64,000 bases of DNA, from contig JADRCO010000026.1 in NCBI GenBank assembly GCA_021464525.1, forward strand, positions 1 through 64,000, read 5' to 3'. The position numbers were made by a program, and so were the translations under genes. Each line of letters opens with the position of its first letter. Within the stretch, counting starts at the first letter, position 1. The stretch is from Rhizophagus sp. LPA8_4_AMF (taxonomy: Eukaryota > Glomeromycota > Glomeromycetes > Glomerales > Glomeraceae). The notes beneath the pieces are model-generated. The model saw only the letters and a program-made list of their open reading frames with translations. It had not been told where the DNA came from and made no database searches. Positions 26,924 to 38,877 of this stretch are shown here, one piece after another.

Positions 26924-29205
26924 TTATTTATTAACTTTATTAACTTTATTGTATAAAAATGGTATAAAAGATATTTGGCCATCTTCCCATACCTAAAAAT
27001 TAATATCAATTAATTAATAAATTTTATGTTTTAAAAATTGATGTCCTAATAATACATACCGGACTTAATAAAGATCCTCTAGTAAATTGTTTGGCAAAGC
27101 TTAGAGATACTGGTTTGGGGTCAGCTTGTGTTAAAAATGCACCTTGATCGTCAGGATCATTCCATGCGGGTCCTCGCATCGTTCTTGGAAAATTTAAAAG
27201 ATTGGCTTTCTTTGACACTTGCGACGGTAACTTAGCATCAAAAATAAGTAACAATGGTGTATCTTTGAACAATTGCGTATCTTTGAAACATGCAACAAGA
27301 CGTTCGCCGTTCGGATCAATTGCCAATTGTTCAATTCCTACACCAGCGCTGATGACATGTGAAAATGTTAATTACATATAAATTTTATACTTTACATTAA
27401 AATTCAAAGAATTCAAATTATACCATTCAGGAATTGGAGATAAATCTATTTTAGGTAACCATTCGTAATCAAAGTTTGGAGATATAGAAAGTACATGAAT
27501 TTCACCCTCATATCCGTCGAATCCCAAGAATAAAGCACGTCCATCTGTTGTCCAACATCCTGTCTTAAAAAAAAGTTTTTTCAGGATAATAAGTTATTTA
27601 GAAAGCAATAAAAAATTAAAAATTAATTTACCTCGACAGGATACCCATTCGAAGTTATTGTTTTGGATGTCCATCGTTGAGTCTCCCATACTTCAATTTT
27701 ACCGTCTCTATATAACATTACTTGATTAATATAAACAATACGCATAAGAATGTCGATAACTTTATCTAAAATATCTTACAATGATGATGAAAATAAAAAT
27801 TCTCCAACTGGGCTCCAGCTCAGAAACGTAACTTTGCGATTTCTTGTTAAAGGTGTTCCTGTTTCAAACGCTGTATCCCAAAGAATTACTGAACCATCCG
27901 CCGAGCCTGTTGCTAATGAGGTTATGTCACAAGTCAAAGATTACATTATTACAATTATTACAATTATTAATAAAATTTTATGGAATAATTAAGGATATTA
28001 TCCATGTGGATGCCAAGCTAACGAAACAATATTTTCGTGTCCAGGATAATGAAGGTAACGCATCCACGCGGGAAGACGCGTTGGTACCGATTCTTTCTTC
28101 TGTTCAAGTGAAAGTTCCCATAAACAAATTCCACGTCTTAATAAATTATTTAAAAAAATTTAATGAGAAAAAAATTATTCAATTCATTTTTATACGTATA
28201 TATTTTATTTTTTGGTAGAAAACATACCGACATCCGACTGCTAAGATATTTCCGCCTAATGGCTTCCAAGCCATACATGTAATCTCCTTTTGCAAACTAT
28301 TCTCTAAGACTTCGGGAAACCACGCTAGAATTCAACTAAATATATTAACCTGGTTCGTTTTTAAACATTTTATTAAGAATCTGAATCCGCACCTTCAACA
28401 CGTAAATCATATAACAAAATGACATCCACTCTATGGGCTACTGCAAATATAGAAAAATATGGATGCCAATCAATAATTTTCGCAGGATATCGATCTATTT
28501 TCATACGAAGCGATTGCATATATTCTTCGGTATCGGCATTAAAAATGTAATTATTCAAGAATGATGGGAGCATATCTTTAATATTTTGAGTTACTTCTTG
28601 TATATATGTTTGAGCTTGATTTATTTGCTCACTTTTCAAAATAAGATTAATGATGAGTGATATTATAAAACAAAAGAAATTATTTTGTAAAAAGAAACTT
28701 ACTCAATCGAATGCTTAATTGAATCCATAAATCGTCCATAAGCGGTGGGTGACGTTGGTAGGTCAGTTACAACTCTTCGTGTACCAAGGTGAACTAAATC
28801 TGGATGCGAAAGTTGATAGGGGACTTGCAGGTTTGGAAACACAATACCCTAATAAACGTTAATAAAATGTTAATTTTTAGCGTATTACACACAATAATAA
28901 ATAATATTTAACAAACCTCGGAATTTATGTAATGCGTGAGGTTTTGATCCTTGGCACATCCTAAATTTACTAAAGGAAAGTCAATGAATTAAAAATTCAA
29001 AATTTTTTGAAGTATTGCATACAACTCACAAATTTTTCCATCGATTTCTGCTATGGAGACTTCATTTAAACTAGGAGCTTGAAATTGAAATTTGAAACGA
29101 TTCAGTAAAAAAATTTTCGTGTTTTAATACGTGTGTTGACGAAGTAACTTTTAAACTCTACTCTAAAAAAGAGATACCTAAAATTTGAGAAAAATCTAAC
29201 GACAT
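26924..29205 (-). CDS. AAAS: Aladin-type WD-repeat nucleoporin
   Basis: Component of the nuclear pore, cytoplasmic face, anchored through the NDC1 membrane nucleoporin in animals. Twelve exons on the minus strand: 29205-29178, 29077-29030, 28969-28917, 28848-28703, 28631-28393, 28324-28228, 28136-27999, 27920-27780, 27707-27632, 27563-27424, 27348-27060, 26992-26924; 487 residues. Aladin features in order: a helical N-terminal part, IIDWHPYFSIFAVA, EITCMAWKPLGGNILAVGC, VSLAWHPHG, ATGSADGSVILWD, TGCWTTDGRALF, LAIDPNGERLVACF, GPAWNDPDDQGA, and a final VWEDGQISFIP strand matching the human end of the propeller. All introns are GT-AG except the one between 27999 and 27920, which fits only AT-AC (see separate entry). 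The gene is divergent from RPL26 with 185 bp between start codons, and its 3' end faces PdxS with 213 bp between stops. Confidence 0.92.
27921..27998 (-). other. Putative U12-type AT-AC intron in the aladin gene
   Basis: A 78-nt intron read on the minus strand. Its first eight bases, ATATCCTT, equal the U12-type 5' splice-site consensus of the AT-AC class. ATCTTTGAC (27941-27933) matches the U12 branch site TTCCTTRAY at seven of nine positions, with its branch A at 27934 and 13 nt between it and the end of the intron. The intron ends in AC. Joining these ends keeps the frame (phase 2, Tyr codon) and gives HPHGYSLATGSADG, the same spacing as in human aladin. No GT-AG pair here gives an open, family-like join. 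Confidence 0.8.
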
Positions 29206-29390
29206 TTTAATTTTTGATAAATTTCGAAAACGGGATAAAAGTTCGTGTCTTTTTATTCTCAGCGTTACACAATTAATTAGTAGAACTTGAAGGGTTTTAA
29301 TTGGTTGTATCAAAGCACATGATATCATAAAAATTGAAATTGAAAATTTTTTTCTTCTCTCAACTTCTAGATATCTAAGCGCCGGAAACA
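29206..29390. promoter_or_regulatory. Divergent promoter between AAAS and RPL26
   Basis: 185 bp separate the start codons of two divergently transcribed genes, so both 5' leaders and core promoters must lie here. I see no clear TATA box placed for both genes. A head-to-head pair of a ribosomal protein gene and a nucleoporin gene suggests shared regulation. Confidence 0.6.
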
Positions 29391-30045
29391 ATGAAATTCT
29401 CTAAAGGTGAAAGAGTTGTTAAATGACTTTTTTAGTTAATTCATGGATTTGATTATTTTAAAGTTAAATTTATAATAATGCAATTTTTAAAATGATGGAT
29501 TTAATTAAAAAATTCGCGCAAAAGAATTCTCATTATGAATTAAATTTTTATAAATTTTAGATGTTAGTTCTTCTCGACGTAAAAGCCGAAAAGCGCATTT
29601 TTCTGCTCCCTCTTCGGTGCGCAGGAAAATTATGAGTGCTGCATTATCCAAGGAACTTAGAGACAAATATAATGTAATTTTTTTTTTAAAAAAAACATAT
29701 ATATATATATATATTTTTAATTTTAATTATTATCTAAAAAATTTTATATAGACTCGATCTATACCAATTCGTAAAGATGATGAAGTTCGTATCGTACGTG
29801 GTACATTTAAAGGTCGTGATGGAAAAGTACTCAGGGTTTATCGCAAGAGATGGGTTATCCAAATTGATCGCATCAGTAAGGAAAAAATAAGCGGTAACAC
29901 TGTTCCAGTTGGTATTCATCCATCAAATGTTGTGGTAACTAAGCTAAAGATTAATAAAGACAGAAAGAATCTGCTGGACCGAAAAAACAGATCTGTAAAA
30001 AAGGACGAAGATAAAGCTAAGATTGAAGAAATGGAAGAAGTATGA
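29391..30045 (+). CDS. RPL26: 60S ribosomal protein L26 (uL24)
   Basis: Large-subunit ribosomal protein near the peptide exit tunnel. Three exons: 29391-29406, 29561-29673, 29752-30045; 140 residues. The first exon holds only five codons and one base (MKFSK), as often in ribosomal protein genes. Conserved blocks: [33 protein letters not shown] with the KOW motif, [25 protein letters not shown] and KDRKN. Both ends match the family length. Confidence 0.97.
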
Positions 30046-30582
30046 ACATTTATCATTACTCATATTTATATTATATCTTTAATCTTTAATACATCTAATA
30101 CGTTTTATTGTCCTTCCTTTTTTCGTATTTAGTAAAGAAACCGGTCAAATGTAGTTAGGGTTTAAAATAAAAGTTCATTTATTACATTAGTTTTTAAAAT
30201 TTATTATAAGCAAAATAAGTTTAAAAATAAAAGAGATATCTATATTAAACAATTAATAACACTTGTACATTTATATTTTGAAAATAACCATCTTTAGGAT
30301 GCGAAGTCGCCATTAATATAACATTAATACTTTTATTTATTATTAATACTTTTTCACAAATAGTAGGAAAAAACAACAATAAAGCAAAAAGAAGAAACAA
30401 CGAAAAATAATATTATATTATATACAAATGTGTATATACATTTATAATATTATTAAATATATTTAGAATAGACTTTGATATAAAAATGTTCTCCGGTAAG
30501 AAAGGGTAAGTTATCCGAATGAGTAAAATTAGTAAAATATACTTTTGTCTATGTGATTAGAAAAATTAGGGAGGGGTTATAA
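30046..30582. other. Convergent 3' spacer
   Basis: Between the stop codons of RPL26 and LYS20. AT-rich 3' flanks with AATAAA-like signals; I see nothing else. Confidence 0.6.
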
Positions 30583-32204
<1,622 letters not shown>

Positions 32205-32871
32205 TATTATTAATTAATATTTAGAAATAACCCTTTTTTTCCTTTTTGAAAGTAAAGTTTTTTTTTTCAGAGTACGGGGTAAAATTAAATTTTTGCCCAT
32301 TTTTATATTTTAAAAAAAATTTTTTTTTTTCACCGGTACATCAACATCAAGCCGTATTAAGTAAAAAAGAAAATACGGGGTTATGCAAGATGTAGATGAA
32401 CTCTAGATAAATACAAAAATTAAATAGATAATCTAAATCTTTATGTATTTTTTTAATTATTAGTTATTACTTAAATAACGTAGATGTATGAAAGTGTCTG
32501 AAATAGCAATGACGAATGTGCATGAATATTGAAATAGTAGTGATTGTTTCCTTTGACTCAGCATGAGTGCTATCTGCTATGGCCATACAAAACGCTTCAC
32601 AATGGTACTGAACTGGAATCATTTGTTGTGTACAACACTGCCACAAAAAGTGCCACCACTGCCATCTTTTTATTATTTTCATTTTATTTACGGGTTGTAT
32701 GAATATATTATAGTGACAATGAATATGCTATAATTAATTTGTTCTAGTGATAGTTATTTTTCTGAAACTGACGTTCCGTCGGTTATTGACGTAATTTAAC
32801 TTAATGCATAACGTAACAAAAAATTATTTTTTGTATCAAAAATTAGCCTAAACATTTTCATTTTCTAAAAA
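32205..32871. promoter_or_regulatory. Divergent promoter region between LYS20 and LAMTOR2
   Basis: 667 bp between two divergent start codons. It contains an A8T11 tract (about 32312-32330) near the LYS20 side. The minus-strand open frame at 32467-32682 (His/Trp/Cys-rich) looks like chance. No recognised operator. Confidence 0.5.
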
Positions 32872-33515
32872 ATGCTCAAACCAAAGGCAATTTCTCAAGT
32901 TCTTAAACAAGCAACTACTGGCGGTGTTAAAGCAACACTGTATGTTTTTTTTCACATTTATGTTGTCATACATATTGTTAAATAATCATTATTGACTTGA
33001 AATAATTTCGGATTTACTAACTTATTTAAGAAACTTTATAGTCTTTTAAATTCTGAGGGTTCTCCTTTAGCTTTTATTTCTGACTCGGATCGGGATGCTA
33101 GAGTTTATGCTGCAATAGCCTCAAATATATGGAGTACTTTTGAAAAAAATGGAAAGAATTTAATGCGTGACGATAATCTAAAATTTTTGTTGGTTGAATG
33201 CGAGGTGGGCAATTTTCTTAATTTTTTACCATTTATTTCATTATTTATTCTCACTATTATTAAACCCTTAAAGAAAGGAAATGTTGCGATAACTACGGTT
33301 AGCAATATGTTACTTTGTCTTGTTGCTAAGCCTGAAGTTGAACTAGGAATATTAAAAGCAAAGGTTTTTATACTGTTTAACATTAATTTGAACGATTTAT
33401 TATTATATATTTTAATAATTTTATTAATAATTGTTATTTATTAAAAAAGACTGACGCATTAGCGAGGCATCTTGAAGAACCTTTTCAACGTATGACGACT
33501 TATACACAAACATAA
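32872..33515 (+). CDS. LAMTOR2: Ragulator subunit LAMTOR2 (roadblock domain)
   Basis: Roadblock/LC7 protein that pairs with LAMTOR3 in the Ragulator complex, which anchors Rag GTPases to the lysosome or vacuole for TORC1 signalling. Four exons: 32872-32939, 33042-33204, 33274-33363, 33450-33515; 128 residues against 125 in human. Strong colinearity with human LAMTOR2: MLKPKAISQVLKQATTGGV, LLLNSEGSPLAF, DARVYAAIASNIW, DDNLKFLLVECE, NVAITTVSNMLLCLVAK, GILKAK and LEEPF. It is convergent with PSMD5 with only 49 bp between stop codons, so the 3' ends of the two transcripts must nearly touch or overlap. Confidence 0.95.
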
Positions 33516-33564
33516 ATGATAATTTAAAGGAATATATCTTACGGTATTTTGACAAAACATAACT

Positions 33565-35857
33565 TTATGCACTTTCAAATGCCACAGTAGCCTCTGTTTT
33601 CACATAGAAAGGTCCTTCTCGAAGATATCGTGTTAAACGATCAAAAATGTTGGGTGGAATATCATTTTCAGTATTATGAGCTTTGACTAAAGTTTGAACA
33701 ATCGTAAACTTCCATTCCTTTCCTAATTTAGTTGTTTCAGTTGTGCGATTTAATATATAATCAATAAATTCTTTGGAATTTGACATCTCAGTTTGACCCC
33801 AAGGATGCAGAGCCATTTTTTGCATAATAGCAAAACTAGCAATCCGAAGATCTTCTAAAGTTTGTTTAGTATTAGATATTAATGTGGAAAGAGGGGTAGG
33901 AGCGCCTAATAATATAATTTTTCATTTGGTTAAATTGAAATATAATAAAATTAAAGTTTAAATATACTATTACCTCCAATTTGAAAATAAATTTGATGAG
34001 CAATATCAGAAAGTTCTGGTGATGGGGTTTCACTAAATATAAAACGAATCAGATAAATAATATATAAATTTAAAATTATTAAATTATTTTAAAAAAGGAA
34101 TAAAAATAGTTTTACCTAGCACCAAATAAACATGAAATCGTTTGTAAACAAGCTATTTTAATATCACCCGCTGAATGTTGATAAAGGTCCATAAAATTGC
34201 CGAGTATATTAGGAGCTACACTGGCATTTAATAATTTTAGACCACAAGGATTGCTTCCAATAACTCCGATAATATTAATCGTAGTTATCTTTATAATTAA
34301 ACAAAATCAAACAAAAACCAACAATTAAACTAAAGTTATTTTGACTTTCTAGTTAAAAACAGAAACAGACCTTTAAATCCAAATTAGAACTTGATAGATA
34401 GGAATCAATGATGGATAATATCTTGTATTTATTATTAACCTCTGCAAAATCCGCTTCCTATACAAAATTGAATATTATTATTGACTTGAATGATCACATT
34501 TTTCTATAATGATTAGTAGACACACCTCTATTTCTGATAATTTTCCAAAAAATTTTAGTGCCGCACATTTTACTAATACTAATACAATGTCTCCATCATC
34601 ATCTTGTGTCATGACATCAACAAGAGATTGCAAGATTCCAGCTCTTTCAAGAAATATATATCCAGCATGGCTTTGGTTTATCTTCAATAATAAATAAACT
34701 ATTACTAATAATTTATAAATTTTTAAAAATTAAAACATGATTAATTATCAAACCTTGGAAAAGGTTTCCATGGCATTTAATTTAAGCAATAGATCGGTTG
34801 AATTAAATTCAGAAGTTATCGCATTTAAGGCGCCAGAAGATTCACATAATTGAAATGCCTCTGGAGAAGATATTGATATTTGAGATATCAAATCAAATAC
34901 GCGAAACTTTACTGTCTCGTTTCTGAATTATAATTTGAGAAGAAAATCAAATACTTGAATATAATAATCTCAATTATGAGTTTAAAGCCTTGTTTACCCC
35001 TGAGAGAGTTGATTCAGAATCGCAATTGATCCTGAATCAAATATAGCATGTAACCCGCCGGCGTGATTAGCAAGCTAAAAAAAACGAAAGAAAATAAATA
35101 AATAAAAATATTCAACCTCATGTATCAAAGTTAACATTTCATAAAACTGTCCTTATACATATTTACCTTTATAAGGAATTCGGTCACTTTTGCTGTTATT
35201 AAAATATCTTCATATCCTAATCCTTCCAGTATAACAGGAAATATCGGCGAACTAACCTGAGAATAAAACCGTATAATTATGTATTACTCTATAAAAAATC
35301 ATGAATAATATGTAAATTAATATAATACTAAGTCTTGAACTGCTGTTTCGGACTCCAAACATTTTTCGACTTGACACAACGCCAAGATTCGAACTTCAGA
35401 AGAATTAAATTGAAGACCTAGCGCCAAATGTTCCTAAAGGTAAAAAGCAAGTTAAATAAGAATAATAATGAAATTCGTTATTAGACCAAATTTTTAAAAT
35501 AAAACCTTAAGCCCTGAAGAAATTAAATCTGTATACTTCATTGACTGCAGTAACTTCTCTAGAATTTTACAAGCTGTGGAAGTCACAGCATCACTATAAC
35601 CTCCTAAAAGCGTGAATAATTCTGAAAGAGGTATACTGTTAAGGATCGTTTGCTTTATTGGTTCTCCGTTCGGTCCTTTTGAAGAGACGGTTAAACTGTG
35701 AAATAAAAAAAGATTTAACAATGCCAATAAATAGGTTACCTTCTATGGAAATATTAATAATTCCCAAAGTATTTACTAGTTCAGTAGCATCAATGCTCTC
35801 AGGAGAACTCAAAAAGTTTCTTAATGTATCAATTTCTGAAGTTGTGGTTGATACCAT
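33565..35857 (-). CDS. PSMD5: 26S proteasome assembly chaperone PSMD5 (S5b)
   Basis: HEAT/ARM-type chaperone that helps assemble the 19S base by binding the RPT1-RPT2-RPN1 module; the yeast counterpart is Hsm3. Eleven exons on the minus strand: 35857-35740, 35675-35506, 35433-35329, 35256-35167, 35074-34998, 34922-34754, 34681-34526, 34457-34371, 34288-34116, 34032-33974, 33905-33565; 514 residues against 504 in human. The C-terminal part is the most recognisable: HPWGQTEM, then TKLGKEWKFTIVQTLVKAH and a final YLREGPFYVKTEATVAFE, close to the animal protein. The rest is helical repeat sequence (LLKLNAMETFSKI, IIGVIGSNPCGLKLL). The second exon acceptor was chosen to keep the frame; a nearby alternative AG would introduce a stop. 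Divergent from the tryptophanyl-tRNA synthetase gene. Confidence 0.88.
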
Positions 35858-36002
35858 GATTAATAATAATCGGAAGATTGCTCAAAAAAATTGATGATAA
35901 TCACACTTTTTATTACTAAATCAAAATCATCCTGACTCACTAGATTGTTATAAAATCGAAATATCGTCATTTTTCTTCAATTTCAATTTCTTTTGTAAAA
36001 TA
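35858..36002. promoter_or_regulatory. Compact divergent promoter, PSMD5 and WRS1
   Basis: Only 145 bp separate the two divergent start codons, the shortest head-to-head spacing in the window. AT-rich; no specific motif recognised. Confidence 0.55.
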
Positions 36003-38005
36003 ATGGAAAACCAATATTTTCTTGTCCGTGGCAGTCTTATCGGCAGCCTCGTTATCGGTGGCATAGGTTTATATTTTTATCATAGGTATAATGTGAATAG
36101 TTCAAAGAGTTCAAATGAACAAACAGTTACGCCTTGGGATGTGGACGGTAAAGGTCGAGCCATTGATTATGATAAGCTTATAAAAAAATTTGGAACGAGA
36201 CCTATTGATCAGGAACTTATACAAAGGTTCGAAACGTTGACCGGAAAGAAATGTCACACTCTCTTGAGAAGAGGGATTTTCTTCTCACATAGGTACTTTA
36301 TTATATGTTTGTAATTTACATAATTCCAATGCATTTTTTATATTATTATTCGGAAATTATTAAATTTTTAGAGAATTCGACAAAATACTGGATCGTTACG
36401 AGCAAAAAAAGCCTTTTTTTATTTATACAGGACGCGGTCCAAGTAGTTCAAGCATGCATCTTGGACACATGATCCCTTTTGTTTTTTGCAAGTAAGAGGA
36501 TTATTTATCTAAAGTTATGGCATCATGAATTAAAGTGTTTTTCTGGTATTAGGTGGTTACAAGATGTTTTCGATGTACCAGTTGTCATTCAGTTAACTGG
36601 TTAGTAATTGTCTCATAATCTTGGTTATAAATATTTGGTTAACGCGTAATTTAATATATTCTATTTAGATGACGAAAAATTTATATTTAAGCCTGGATTG
36701 ACATTAGAAGAAACGCGCAAATATGCATATGATAACGCCAAAGATATTATTGCATGTGGGTTTGATCCAGACAAGACATTTATTTTCGCGGATACTGATT
36801 ATGTCGGGTTTGTAAGCATTTACTTAGAATGATTCTTTTTCCATGAATATTAATTATTGTTACTATTCTATTATCTGTATGACATAAATAGAGGTCCATT
36901 TTATCATAATATTGTAAAGATCGCGAAAAGCATCACAAACAGTCAGTCAAAGGCCACTTTTGGTTTCGTTGATAGGTGTGTTTGATGTCTTTTGTGTAGT
37001 CTCATTACTGTTAATTAAATAATTTTTTTTTTCTTTATTTCGTTGTTATAGTGACTGTATTGCCAAAACTCATTTTGTTGCGGTACAAGCTGCACCTTCA
37101 TTTTCCAATAGTTTTCCACAAATATTTGGAACTCGAAGTAATATTCCTTGTGTGATTCCTTGTGCTATAGATCAAGTAAATTATTATCCTATTTCTACAA
37201 AAATAACAGTTATTAGTTTGCTGACGAAAGTTTGAGACTAGGATCCATATTTTCGATTGACACGTGACGTCGCGCAAAAACTAAAATATCCTAAACCTTG
37301 CCTTATTCATGCTAAATTCTTCCCAGCTCTTCAAGTAATTTTTGATGATTTTCTGGACATGTTAAATATTTGATATAGTATTTGTACTTATATTCTTTTG
37401 AGAATTCAGGGTTCTGATACAAAAATGAGCGCCTCTCTTGACAATTCTGCAATTTTTATGTCGGATACGCCTAACCAAATTAAAAAAAAGGTTTGCTTCT
37501 TTAATAAATGTAATTGGAAATTTAATTCATCTAACAGGTCATGATATATTGGAATATTTTAGATCAACAAGTACGCTTTCTCAGGTGGTCGCGTTAGTGC
37601 TGAGGAACACAGGTTAAAAGGAGGCGATCCAGATATTGACGTTGCTTATCAATATTTATCAGTATTTTTGGATGACGATGAAGAATTGGACGAAATTGAG
37701 AAGGTTATTATTTTTATTGTTACGAATTCTTGTGTAATGATCAACTTCTTTTAATTGTTGTTACTTTGTAGAAATATAAATCTGGAGAAATGATGACCGG
37801 CGAACTTAAAGCACATTGTATTCAAGTATTACAGCAATTTGTTGATGAATTTAAACAAGTATGTAATATTATAAATTTTGATCTACAAAAAGTTTATTTA
37901 TTAATTTTTTCTTTAAAAAAAAAAAAGAGGAAATCCGAAGTAACTGATGAAATATTAAAGAAGTTTATGGATCCAGATAAAAAAATTGGTGTTAATGGAA
38001 TCTGA
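36003..38005 (+). CDS. WRS1: Tryptophanyl-tRNA synthetase with N-terminal membrane anchor
   Basis: Charges tRNA-Trp. Eleven exons: 36003-36292, 36372-36491, 36553-36599, 36669-36807, 36892-36975, 37052-37175, 37242-37334, 37410-37490, 37563-37703, 37772-37858, 37928-38005; 427 residues. It is of the eukaryotic cytosolic type: [44 protein letters not shown] (HIGH-type motif 126-129), [50 protein letters not shown] (304-308), YAFSGGR and MTGELK. Upstream of the core there is no WHEP domain; instead residues 10-26 are hydrophobic ([17 protein letters not shown]) flanked by Arg, like a signal anchor. There is no other Met before residue 125, so the anchored form seems the only possible product of this first exon. 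Confidence 0.95.
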
Positions 38006-38877
38006 TTAAATTAATTCGCATAAAATATAATAATTAGAAATTTTATACATCGCAAGTTAAGATTTATTTTATATATTATGTAAATAATATTATAACAAAG
38101 AGAATTACCAAAATATTTATCACTTGAGTTGCCAAGATAATATAGAAAACATACATTTTTTATTTGCCTTATATAAAAATTATAATTTTTACGAAATTTT
38201 TAATATTTGTATTATTTTAACATAATACAAAGCATTGAAATTTAGATATGTAGTTGATTTTTTCCATAATTACATTCTTAAAAACATTATTTTAATTAGA
38301 TGTCTTTATTAAAAACTGTTTTTTAAAATAAATTAGCATATGGAAGAATTCCATAAAAATAAGTTAATATTGTTTATTTAATGTCTTTCAGGCTAATTTT
38401 ATAATATGATTATTAGGAATCTCTACTCTTATTCATCTTGTAATTAACTATTTGAATTAATGGAAAAATACGTATTAAAAATAATTAATATCTTCCGGAA
38501 ACAATCACGAAAATCTTCATATAGAATATCACATATTCACAATCATAGTATGTAAAAATAATGATTCATTCACTCTCTAAAATAAGCCATATATAACTAA
38601 TTTTAGCTTAAGATATAAAATGCATAAAATTTGTCATATCACTTATAACATATTTTAGAAGTACCATGACTTTTATAATGCTTATTACTTTAACTTTCTA
38701 AAATCTATAAACTTCATATCTATAAAATTACACAATAAAAAGGATAATACTACTAGTGATTGAGAACCCTGACTACTACTAACTACTTATATGCAATAGA
38801 TCGTATCTAGTCTCTAGTTTCATTAATATAATTAAATTATCATTTATTGTTTAATAATTTGTGATAAATCTTATTAA
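38006..38877. other. Convergent 3' spacer
   Basis: 872 bp between the stop codons of WRS1 and PNKP. AT-rich, no open frame of note. It is longer than the other convergent spacers in this half of the window. Confidence 0.6.

Noticed and set aside
29158-29391. 77-codon minus-strand frame ending inside the first aladin exon.
   Set aside because: It spans the short promoter between RPL26 and aladin; the aladin protein starts at the ATG at 29205, and the upstream part has no similarity.
32467-32682. 71-codon minus-strand frame between LYS20 and LAMTOR2.
   Set aside because: Unusual His/Trp/Cys-rich composition, no motif, and it lies in the shared 5' region of two divergent genes.
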